A stretch of 64,000 bases of DNA, from assembly GCA_023375785.1 (NCBI GenBank), contig SZWC01000029.1, positions 115,421 through 179,420 of the forward strand, in the 5' to 3' direction. The position numbers and the translations under genes were made by a program. The DNA is from Penium margaritaceum. Taxonomy: Eukaryota; Streptophyta; Zygnematophyceae; Desmidiales; Peniaceae. This document shows, one piece after another, positions 52,358 through 61,800 of this stretch (position 1 is the first letter of the stretch; each line of letters starts with the position of its first letter). The notes under the pieces were generated by a model. The model was given only the letters and a program-made list of their open reading frames with translations, was not told the DNA's origin and made no database searches.

Positions 52358-52358
52358 N
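52358..52358. other. Single-N assembly join at insert/satellite boundary
   Basis: The N lies between ggatacattt and tggctgactcg. Because it falls at the right edge of the 2-kb insert, the real end of that insert, and any target-site duplication, may be missing from the assembly. Confidence 0.8.
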
Positions 52359-55329
52359 TGGCTGACTCGTGTTATGATCCGTAGACGTTAAAGTCACTTA
52401 GTAGACATTGTGGTCATGGTCAGTGGCACATGCAAACTTTGTCAATGCATTACGCACACTAGCCACACCGAGCCACCAGTATTCCACCTTCTTTGCACCT
52501 GTAAGATCATGCATAGTACATCTGCATTGTTATTGGACACTCTGACTGTGGCTAACTCGTGTTATGATCAATAGAAGTAAAAGTCACTTGGATACATTTG
52601 TGGTCATGGTCAGTGGCACATGCCAACTTTGTCAAGGCATTGCACACAATAGCCACACCGAGCCACCAGTATTCTACCTTGTTTGTAACTGTAAGGTCAT
52701 GCCCAGTATATCTGCACTGAAATTGGACAATATGACCGTGGCTGACTCGTGTTATGATTCACAACCGTTTAATGTACTTGGTAAACTTTGTGGTCATGGC
52801 AGTGGCACATGCCAACTTTGTCAAGGCATTGCGCACAATAGCCATGCCAAGCCACCGGTTTCTTACCTTGTTCATACCTTCAAGGTCATGCATAGTAGTT
52901 GTACGCTGTGATTGGGCACTCTCATCGTGGCTGACTCGTGTTACAATTCGTAGAGGTGAAAGTCACTTGGTAAACTTTTGTAGTCATGGTCAGTGGCACA
53001 TGCCAACTTTGTCAAGGCATTGTGCACAATAGCCACACCGAGCCACGAGTATTCTACCTTTTTTTAACCTGCAAGATCATGCCTAGTACATCTGCACTGT
53101 GATTGGACACTCTGACCGTGGCTGACTGGTGTTATGATGAATAGAAGTAAAAGTCACTTGGATATATCTGTGGTCAAGGTCGGTGGCACATGCCAACTTT
53201 GTCAATGCATTGCGCACAATAGCCAAACTGAGCCACTAGTATTCTACCTTGTTTACACCTGCACGATCATGCCTAGTTTATCTAAATTGTGATTCGATAC
53301 TCTGACCGTGGCTGACTCGTGTTATGATCAACAGAAGTAAAAGTCACTTGGATGCATTTGTGGTCATGGTCAGTGGCACATGCCAATTTTGTCAAGGCAT
53401 TGTGCAAAATGGCCACACAGAGCCACTAGTATTCTACCTATTTTGTACCTACAAGATCATGCCCAGTATATCTGCACGGTGATTGGACACTATGACCGTG
53501 GCTGACTCGTGTTATGATTTATAGCCGTTTAATGTACTTGGAAATCTTTGTGGTCATGGTCAGTGGCACAAGGCATTGCGCACAATCGCCGTGCCAAGCC
53601 ACCGGTTTTTTACCTTGTTTTACCTGCAAGGTCATGCATTTTAGATGTGCACTGTGATTTGGCACTCTGACCGTGGCTGACTCGTGTTATGATCCGTAGA
53701 CGTTAAAGAAACTTAGTAAACATTGTGGTCATGGTCAGTGGCACATGCAAACTTTGTCAAGGCATTACGCACAATAGCCACACCGAGCCACCAGTATTCT
53801 ACCTTGTTTGCAATTGTAAGATCATGCCTAGTACATCTGCATTGTTATTGGACACTCTGACCGTGGCTGACTCGTGTTATGATCAATAGAAGTGAAAGTC
53901 ACTTGGATACATTTGTGGTCATGGTCAGTGGCACATGCCAACCGAGTCAAGGCATTGTGCACAATAGCCACAGGGAGCCACCTGTATTGTACCTTGTTTA
54001 TACGTGTATGGTCATGCCTAGCATATCTGCACTGTGATTGGACACTCTGACCGTGGCTGACTCGTGTTATGATTCATAGCCGTTTAAGGTACTATGTAAA
54101 CTTTGTGGCCATGGTCAGTGGCACATGCCAACTTTGTCAAGGCATTGCGCACAATAGCCATGCCAAGCCACCGGTTTTTTACGTTGTTTATACCTGCAAG
54201 GTCATGCCTAGTACATCTGGACTGTGATTGGACACTCTGACCGTGGCTGACCCGTGTTACAATTCATAGACGTTAAAGTCACTTGGTAAACTTTGTGGTC
54301 ATGGTCAGTGGCACATGCCAACTTTGTCAAGGCATTGCGCACAATAGCGACACCAAGCCACCAGTATTCTACCTTGTTTGCACCTGCAAGATCATGCCTA
54401 GTATATCTGCACTGTCATTGGACACTCTGACTGTGGCTGACTCCTGTTATGATCAATAGAAGTAAAAGTCACTTCGGATACATGGTGAGTGGCACATGCC
54501 AACTTTGTGAAGGCATTGCGCACAATAGCCACACCAAGCCACCTGTATTTTACCTTGTTTATACCTGTAAGGTCATGCCCAGTATATCTGCACTGTGATT
54601 GGACACTCTGACCGTGACTGACTCGTGTTATGATTCATAGCCGTTAAAGGTACTTGGTACACTTTGTGGTCATGGTCTGTGGCACATGCCAATTTTGTCA
54701 AGGCATTGCGCACAATAGCCGTGCCAAGCCACCGGTTTTTTTAACTTGCTTAGACCTGCAAGGTCATGCATATTAGATGTGCACTGTGATTGGGCACTCT
54801 GACCGTGGCTGATTTTTGTTACGATTCGTGAAGTTAAAGTCACTTGGAAAACTTTGTGGTCGTGGTCAGTTACACTACCAACTTTGTCAAGGCATTGCGC
54901 ACAATAGCCACACCGAGCCACCAGTATTCAACCTTGTTTGCACCTGTAAGATCATGCCTAGTAGATATGCATTTACATAGGACACTCTGACCGTGGCTGA
55001 CTCGTGCTATGATCAATATAATTGAAAGTCACTTGGATACATTTGTGGTCAGGGTCAGTGGCACATGCCAACTTTGTCAAGGTATTGCACACAATAGCCA
55101 CACCAAGCCACCAGTATTCTACCTTGTTTGTACCTGTAAGGTCATGCCCAGTATATCTGCATTGAAATTGGACACGCTGACCGTGGCTGACTCGTGTTAT
55201 GATTCATAGCCGTGTAATGTACTTGGTAAACTTTGTGGTCATGGCAGTGGCACATGCCAACTTTGTCAAGGCATTGCGCACAATAGCCACACGGACCCAC
55301 CTATATTGTACCTTGTTTATACGTGTAAG
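52359..55329 (-). repeat. Satellite array, block 4
   Basis: Inverted-orientation satellite between two insertions. Sequence near 52359-52550 is repeated about 1315 bp further on (from 53674), with shared variants such as atgatccgtagacgttaaag and gcattgttattgg. The offset is seven monomers less a small deletion near 53568. Satellite around 53990-54480 also resembles the sequence flanking the retrotransposon on both sides (55200-55329 joined to 59115-59600). No gene is supported. Confidence 0.93.
55325..55329. repeat. Target-site duplication, left (gtaag)
   Basis: The five bases gtaag directly precede the 5' LTR and recur directly after the 3' LTR at 59115-59119. Joining the flanks at one copy restores an uninterrupted satellite reading (tttatacgtgtaaggtcatg). 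Five-base duplications are typical of LTR retrotransposon integration. Confidence 0.93.
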
Positions 55330-55926
55330 TGTCAGAAATGAAGCCTTGACAAGAGAAAGAAAACCTCGCTCTCAATAATGGTTCAAGTCCACCGACTGAG
55401 CCACCTTGACTAACGGCTCTCTGGTCAGGCGACCGTTCGGACCCGTCAGCCAAGTTATCCCCTGATAAAGTGACACCTGTCACCCACGTCCGGCTAGTGG
55501 AAAGAAGCCGTTGCCTGGCTCATTTTTCCTGTTCTGACCTTTTTTACCGAGGATGTTCATTCCTTCAAGTTAACCAGACCAGTTCTGCACATCATGTTCC
55601 CCTTTGGTTCCGCGGCTTCGCCGCCGTGTCTTCGCCCTGCTCGTCCCTCGCATTTCCTGTCCTCGCCACCTCTCAACGCTTCGCTTCGTCACGCTCGCTC
55701 CTTCGCTCAGCTCCCACACTCCCCCAACCATCACTCTCTCCACAAGCACTCTCTCTTTCACATCAAGCTGTCTACCTCGGCTACCTCGCTTCTCAGGCTC
55801 TACCTGCTCTCGCGACTAACTCCTCGGACCGCTCTCGCTTGTGTCACTCTGCTGACGTGCACGTGCCTGTCCATTGCTTCTGCTTGCTTCTGCTACCGCC
55901 ACTCTCGTGTCTGCATTTTTTTGACA
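55330..55926 (+). repeat. 5' LTR (597 bp)
   Basis: Starts tgtcagaa and ends ttgaca; the undecayed 3' copy ends ttctgaca, giving an 8-bp perfect inverted terminus in that copy. It matches 58520-59114 over its whole length. The second half is C/T-rich on plus. A small inverted repeat (gtgac-acct-gtcac) lies near 55468, within a possible upstream promoter region. Open frames in the LTR (for example 55470-55967) overlap one another in all frames and are not taken as genes. Confidence 0.95.
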
Positions 55927-55938
55927 TGGTATCAGAGC
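55927..55938 (+). promoter_or_regulatory. Primer-binding site for initiator-Met tRNA
   Basis: The sequence tggtatcagagc follows the 5' LTR with no spacer. It is complementary to the 3' end of plant-type initiator-Met tRNA, the usual primer for plant Ty1/copia elements. The match ends after 12 bases. This site fixes the element's orientation as plus and is the main clue that the host belongs to the green plant lineage. Confidence 0.92.
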
Positions 55939-57897
55939 TTCAGGCAACATCACCTAGAGATCCTTGACCACGTCATCGCTCTGTCGTTGCCCCCGCTTCA
56001 TCGCCTCCTCTCTGTCGCCGCTGCCGTCACTGCGCGCCTCTCCGCTTCATTCACAGCTGACATCAGCAGTTCTGCTTGACGAGCTCTCTACGCTGAAGAA
56101 ATGCCTCGTTGTCCTAAGAAGGCCCTGCAACCACTTCCGCACTCGTGGCTAACAGTCGGTGACGTGTCGCCTACATCAGCTGTAAGTGACTCTCAAGCCG
56201 CCGCCTGCCGTCAACTACTGAGAAGCTTCGTCCCGCCTCCCATCCGCTGCCACCTCATCACATCTGCCTCCACTGACATCTCCTCCCATTCATCCTGCCT
56301 CATCATCCTCATCTGCTCCTCCATTGTCGCTATCCCCAGTCCGCCCGCGTCCATCATCTCGAGTCGCCTTCTCGCATCGCCTCCTCGCCTCGTAAGTAGC
56401 TACAACCAAAGCTGCCAGTGCCAGGATATCGGACACCACCAGTCTTCCTGCTCCCATTTCGGAGCCAACTGGGGAACAAGCCGTCACTCTTCTTGCATCA
56501 GCAGTCGAGTGTCCCTGCCCGCTGCCTGGCCTCCTCTGCCGCAGCCAACTTTTTGCAGCCAACAGGACATCGGACACCACCAGTCGTTTTGCTCCAACTT
56601 CCGAGCCAACTGGGGAACAAGCCGTCACTCTCCTGAACGCGAGAAGAAGAGGTTGTGTTGCTTCCACCTGCCGCGCCGCGTCTCATCCCCTTGTTCTCCG
56701 CTCACATCGCTTCCTGCCTCCTGCCTCCTCCATCATCATCAGCTTCCTGCCTTCATCCTCATCTGCCTTCATCATTCCTCCTCCTCCCTACTCGAGTCTC
56801 CTCCTCTTCTCTAGCCGCTCGCCTCTGCCTCGTCTTCATCTCTTTGTCTTCAGCATCATCCACACCGCCTCCGCATCGCCTCCTCTTCATCATCAGCATC
56901 CTCCGCGCCGCTCTCCATCCATCATCCGCATCAGCATCATCTACTCGCGCACGTGGTTTTGTCCCTGCGTCCACTCATCAATCAATCGCTTCCTCTGCCT
57001 CCGCATCACCTCCTCCCCACCAGCATCCTCCGCATCGCCTTCCGTCCATCATTCTCATCAACATCATCTCCTCGTGCACGTGGTTTTGCCCCTGCGCCCA
57101 CTCCATCATCAATCGTTTTCCGCCATCATCCGCTTCAGTTCCGCTCGACACAAGGATCCTCCCGATCACGTCGCCTTTTCCGCGACGACCTGCGCCCACA
57201 CCGTAAACTTCCTTCAGCGTACGTGGTTCGACCCCTGCGCCCACTCATCAATCAATCGCTTCCTCTGCTTCACATTGCTTCCAGCTCGGCACAAGGATCC
57301 GCCCGGTCGCATCGCCCGTTCTGCGACGACCTGCGCCCACGCCGTAACTTTGTAGCGCACGTGGTTTCGCCCCTGTGCCCACTCATCCATCAATTGCATC
57401 CTCTGCTTCTGCAAATTGTTCTCAGCTCGGCACAAGGATCCGCTCGGTCGGATCGCTCGAATCGAGACGACCCGCGCCCACGCTGAAACTTCCATCAGTG
57501 CACGCGGCTCGCCCCTGCACCCACTCTGCCACCCATTGTTCCTCCGCCATCTTCCGCCTTTATCACTCTTTCGACACAAGCATCCGCCTGGTCGCATCGC
57601 CTTTCCGCGACGACCTGCGCCCGCGCCGTACCCTCAATCACGTACGAGGACTCACCCCTGTGCCCACTCCATCATCAATCATTCCTCGCCATCCGCATCA
57701 TTCCCAGCTCGGCACACGGATCTGCCCGGTCGCATCTCCTCTTCCGCGACGACCTGCGTCCACGTTGATACTTCCTTCAGCACACGCATACAACAAGTCC
57801 GCTCCGTCGCATCGCCATCGGCCCTCTTGTAAAGACTGACTGGCCTCGTCTTCTTGCCCCTCTCCTTTCAATCAACTGTCAACAGTCCTCCTTCTCC
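55939..57897 (+). other. Long C/T-rich leader of the retrotransposon, non-coding
   Basis: Nearly 2 kb separates the primer-binding site from the gag start. It is strongly C/T-biased on plus, so all three plus frames contain long Ser/Pro/Leu-rich open stretches (for example 56101-56814 and 56655-57206). These overlap and share no known domain, so none is called. The leader contains a duplicated segment (cggacaccaccagtc at 56430 and again about 141 bp later at 56571) and a larger minisatellite further on. It may act in packaging or translation of the element RNA; that is inference. Confidence 0.7.
56945..57800 (+). repeat. Minisatellite of about 140 bp in the retrotransposon leader
   Basis: About six diverged copies of a unit carrying cacgtggttttgcccctg, cccactcatc, cggcacaaggatccgc and gacgacctgcgcccac. 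The 'cccctgcgcccact' landmark occurs near 56965, 57093, 57229, 57368, 57508 and 57655, spacings of roughly 130-145 bp. Copies differ by substitutions and small indels and are not kept in frame, which argues for a non-coding role. Internal tandem repeats of this kind are common in non-autonomous LTR elements. Confidence 0.8.
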
Positions 57898-58398
57898 ATG
57901 GAAGAGGAACGACACACCATTCTCATGTCCAATGAAGTCGCCTCCCTCACTGACAACATTTCCCCACTCTGCTTCGCACCCGATGGGAGTCACAACCTTG
58001 ACGGATGGCGCCGCCAACTGCGGTGTGAAATCGCCACACTGGACATATATGGATACAACCTCCTTGATTTGCTACAAAATGTTGGAAGCAGAGAAGCCCA
58101 CATAACTGCACGTGGAAGAAGAGAGTACGGGACTGCCCAAACTCAACTGCGAGGACTTCTCTACATGAGCACATACGACGAATTCCACCCTATCATTATA
58201 GCTCATCGTCATCAGGCTGTCTTCCGGACCAAACAAGCTCTCAGGGACTACTGCTCAAGCAGAGGAGCTGAACCCCCTGACCCTCATCCAGCAGCCCTTG
58301 ACCCTCCCCCATACAGTGAACTCCTGGAGGAACGACGATTCCAGCTGCAACCATTCATCAAAGATCAGAGGAGAATGGAAGAAGAAGCAGAACTTTGA
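57898..58398 (+). CDS. Gag-like protein of the non-autonomous retrotransposon (166 aa)
   Basis: An ATG-initiated frame of 166 codons is the only one in the element with ordinary amino-acid composition. The N-terminal third resembles the start of copia-type Gag: a short leader, then NLDGWRRQL with a Trp and hydrophobic residues spaced as in a helix (IATLDIYGYNLLDLL). The middle holds YGTAQTQLRGLLYMS and continues helical. The C-terminus is Pro-rich (PPDPHPAALDPPPYSELL) and then charged (RRMEEEAEL). No CCHC zinc knuckle and no downstream protease are seen, so it is shorter than a full Gag. It ends 113 bp before the polypurine tract, leaving no room for pol. Its presumed role is capsid assembly around the element's RNA, with enzymes supplied by an autonomous element. 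Assignment to Gag rests on position and pattern, not on a database match. Confidence 0.65.
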   Translation: MEEERHTILMSNEVASLTDNISPLCFAPDGSHNLDGWRRQLRCEIATLDIYGYNLLDLLQNVGSREAHITARGRREYGTAQTQLRGLLYMSTYDEFHPIIIAHRHQAVFRTKQALRDYCSSRGAEPPDPHPAALDPPPYSELLEERRFQLQPFIKDQRRMEEEAEL

Positions 58399-58511
58399 GC
58401 CATCGAAGAACGGCCTCATACTTCCCAATCTCCCACATCCTCTAATGGGTGGAATACTGGGAGCGCTACTACCCGTGATCTTCTCTGCTCGCTTATCTCT
58501 TGTCAAGCTTC

Positions 58512-58519
58512 AAGGGGGG
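58512..58519 (+). other. Polypurine tract
   Basis: A purine run (aagggggg) lies immediately before the tgtcag start of the 3' LTR, the normal place for priming of plus-strand DNA synthesis. Confidence 0.9.
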
Positions 58520-59114
58520 TGTCAGAAATGAAGCCTTGACAAGAGAAAGAAAACCTCGCTCTCAATAACGGTTCAAGTCCATTGACTGAGCCACCTTCAC
58601 TAACGGCTCTCTGGTCAGGCGACCGTTGGGACCCGTCAGCCAAGTTATCCCCTAATAAAGTGACACCTGTCACCCACGTCCGGCTAGTGGAAAGAAGCCG
58701 TTGCCTTGCTCATTTGTCCTGTTCTGACCTTCTATATCGAGGATGTTCATTCCCTCGAGTTAACCAGAATAGTCCTGTACATCCTGTTCCCCTTTGGTTC
58801 CGCGGCTTCACCGCCGTGTCTTCGCCCTGCTCGTCCCTCGCATTTCCTGTCCTCGCCACCTCTCAACGCTTCGCTTCGTCACTCTCGCTCCTTCGCTCAG
58901 CTCCCACACTCCCCCAACCATCACTCTCTCCGCAAGCACTCTCTTTCACATCAAGCTGTCTACCTCGGCTACCTCGCTTCTCAGACTCTACCTGCCCTCG
59001 CGACTAGCTCCTCGGACCGCTCTCGCTTGTGTCACTCTGCTGACGTGCACGTGCCTGCCCATTGCTTCTGCTTGCTTCTGCTACCGCCACTTTCGTGTCT
59101 GTACTCTTCTGACA
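58520..59114 (+). repeat. 3' LTR (595 bp)
   Basis: Starts tgtcagaa and ends ttctgaca, a perfect 8-bp inverted repeat. It differs from the 5' LTR by about 30 substitutions, mostly transitions, and a 2-bp indel near 58940. It is followed by the gtaag duplication and satellite. Confidence 0.95.
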
Positions 59115-59119
59115 GTAAG
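59115..59119. repeat. Target-site duplication, right (gtaag)
   Basis: Identical to 55325-55329. Satellite continues directly as gtcatgcccggtatatc. Confidence 0.93.
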
Positions 59120-61379
59120 GTCATGCCCGGTATATCTGCACTGTGATTGGACACTCTGACCGTGGCTGACTCGTGTTATGATTCATAGCCGTTTAAGGTA
59201 TTTTGTGAACTTTGTGGCCATGGTCAGTGGCACATGCCAACTTTGTCAAGGCATTGCGCACAATAGCCATGCCAAGCTACCGGTTTTTTACCTTGTTTAT
59301 ACCTGCAAGGTCATGCCTAGTACATCTGGACTATGATCGGGCACTCTGACTATGGCTGACTCGTGTTACAATTCATAGACGTTAAAGTCACTTGGTAAAC
59401 TTTGTGGTCATTGTCAGTGGCACATGCCAACTTTGTCAAGGCATTGCGCACAATAGCCACACCAAGCTACCAGTATTCTACCTTGTTTGCACCTGCAAGA
59501 TCATGCCTAGTACATCTGCACTGTGATTGGACACTCTGACCGTGGCTGGCTCGTGTTATGATCAATAGAAGTAAAAGTCACTTAGGATACATTTGTGGTC
59601 ATGGTCAGTGGCACATGCCAACTGCCTCAAGGCATTGCGCACAATAGCCACACCAAGCCACCAGTATTCTACCTTGTTTGCACATGCAAGATCATGCCTA
59701 GTACATATGCACTGTGATAGGACACTCTGACCGTGGCTGACTCATGTTATGATTCAGAGCCGTTTTAGGTACTTGGTAAACTTTGTGGTCATGGTCAGTG
59801 GCACATGCCAATTTTGTCAAGGCATTGCACACAATAGCCGTGCCAAGCCACCGGTTTTTTAACTTGTTTATACCTGTAATGTCATGCATGTTATATGTGC
59901 ACAATTATTGGTCACTCTGACCATGGCTGACTTGTCTTACGATTCGTAGAAGTTAAAGTCACTTGGTAAACTTTGTGGTCATGGTCAGTGGCACATGCCA
60001 ACTTCGTCAAGGCAATGCGCACAATAGCCACGTCGAGCCACCAGTATTCTACCTTGTTTGCACCCGCAAGGTCATGCCTAGTACATCTGCACTGTGATTG
60101 GACACTCTGAATGTGGCTAATTCGTGTCATGATCAATAGAATTAAAAGTCACTTGGATACAGTTATGGTCATGGTCAGTGGCACATACCAACTTTGTCAA
60201 GGCATTGCGCACAATAGCCACACCGAGCCACCATAATTCTACCTTGATCATACCTGTAAGGTCGTGTCCAGTATATCTGCACTGTGATTGGACACTCTGA
60301 ACGTGGCTGACTTGTGTTATAATTAATAGCCGTTTAAGGTACTTGGTACACTTTGTGGTCATGGTCAGTGGCATATGCCAATTTTGTCAAGGCATTGCGC
60401 ACAATAGTCGTGCCAAGCCACGGGTTTTTTACCTTGTTCATACCTGCAAGGTCATGCCTAGTACATCTCAACTGTGATTGGGCACTCTGACTGTGGATGA
60501 CTCCTGCTATGATATGTAGAAGTTAAAGTCACTTGATAAACTTTGTCGTCACGGTCAGTGGCACATGCCAACCTTGTCAAGGCATTGCGCACAATGGCCG
60601 TGCCAAGACACCGGTTTTTTACCCTGTTTATACCTGCAAGGTCATGCATATTTGATGTGCACTGTGATTGGGTACTCTGACCGTGGCTGACTCGTGTTAT
60701 GATTCCTAGAGGTTAAAGTCACTTGGTAAACTTCGTGGTCATGGTCAGTGGCACATGCCAACATTTTCAAGGCATTGCACACTGTAGCCACACCGAGCCA
60801 CCAGTATTCTACCTTTTCTGCATCTGCAATTTCATGCATAGTACATCTGCACTGTGATTGGACAATTTGACAGTGGCTGACTCGTGTTAAGATAAATAGA
60901 AGTAAAAGTCACTTGGATACATCTGTGGTCATGGTCAGTGGCACATGCCAACATTGTCAAGGCATTGCACACAATAGCCACACCGAGCCACCAGTATTCT
61001 ACCTTGTTTATACATACAAGGTCATGCGCAGTATCTGTATTGTGATTGGACACTCTGACCGTGGCTGACTCGTGTTATGATTCATAGCCGTTTAAAATAC
61101 TTGGTAAACTTTGTGGTCATTGTCAGTGGCACATGCCAACTTTGTCAAGGCATTGCGCACAATAGCCGTGCCAAGCCACCGGTTTTTAAACTTGTTTATA
61201 CCTGCAATGTCATGCATGTTATATGTGCACAATGATTGGTCACTCTGACCGTGGCTGACTAGTGTTATGATTCGTAGAAGTCAGAGTCACTTGGTAAACT
61301 TTGTGGTCATGGTCAGTGGCACATGCCAACTTCGTCAAGGCATTGCGCACAATAGCCACACCGAGCCACCAGTATTCTA

Positions 61380-61800
61380 CCTTGTTTATACCTGCAAGCT
61401 CATGCCAAGTAAATCTGCACTGTGATTGGGCACTCTGACCGTGGCTGACTCGTGTTACGATTCATAGAAGTTAAAGTCACTTGGTAATCATTGTGGTCAT
61501 GGTCAGTGGCACACGCCAACTTTATCAAGGCATTGCGCACAATAGCCACACGGAGCCACCAGTATTCTACCTTGTTTATACCTGCAAGCTCATGCCAAGT
61601 AAATCTGCACTGTGATTGGGCACTCTGACCGTGGCTGACTCGTGTTACGATTCATAGAAGTTAAAGTCACTTAGTAAACTTTGTGGTCATGGTCAGTGGC
61701 ACATGCCAACTTTATCAAGGCATTGCGCACAATAGCCGTGCCAAGCCACCCGTTTTTAACCTTGTTTATACCTGCAAGCTCATGCCAAGTAAATCTGAAC
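61380..61800 (-). repeat. Single-monomer tandem triplication (190 bp)
   Basis: Three successive monomers carry the same private variant (gcaagctcatgccaagtaaa) at 61395, 61585 and 61775, spaced exactly 190 bp. The first two are nearly identical along their length. This breaks the A-B-C order, so amplification here proceeded one monomer at a time. Confidence 0.88.

Larger units (their letters stand above)
55330..59114 (+). mobile_element. Non-autonomous LTR retrotransposon (TR-GAG-like), 3.8 kb
   Basis: This is a structurally complete element: 5' LTR 55330-55926, primer-binding site 55927-55938, a long repeat-rich leader, one gag-like frame 57898-58398, polypurine tract 58512-58519, 3' LTR 58520-59114, and a 5-bp target-site duplication. 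No protease, integrase, reverse transcriptase or RNase H is encoded, so mobility would depend on an autonomous partner. The primer-binding site and the gag-like frame suggest Ty1/copia affinity, but without pol this is an inference. The LTRs differ at about 30 positions plus a 2-bp indel in roughly 595 bases (about 5 percent, counted by eye), so the insertion is old enough to have diverged but structurally intact. It sits cleanly within one satellite monomer. Confidence 0.93.

Noticed and set aside
56101-57839. Long Ser/Pro-rich plus frames in the retrotransposon leader
   Set aside because: C/T-rich sequence lacks stops in several frames at once, the frames overlap, and the minisatellite units are not kept in a single frame.
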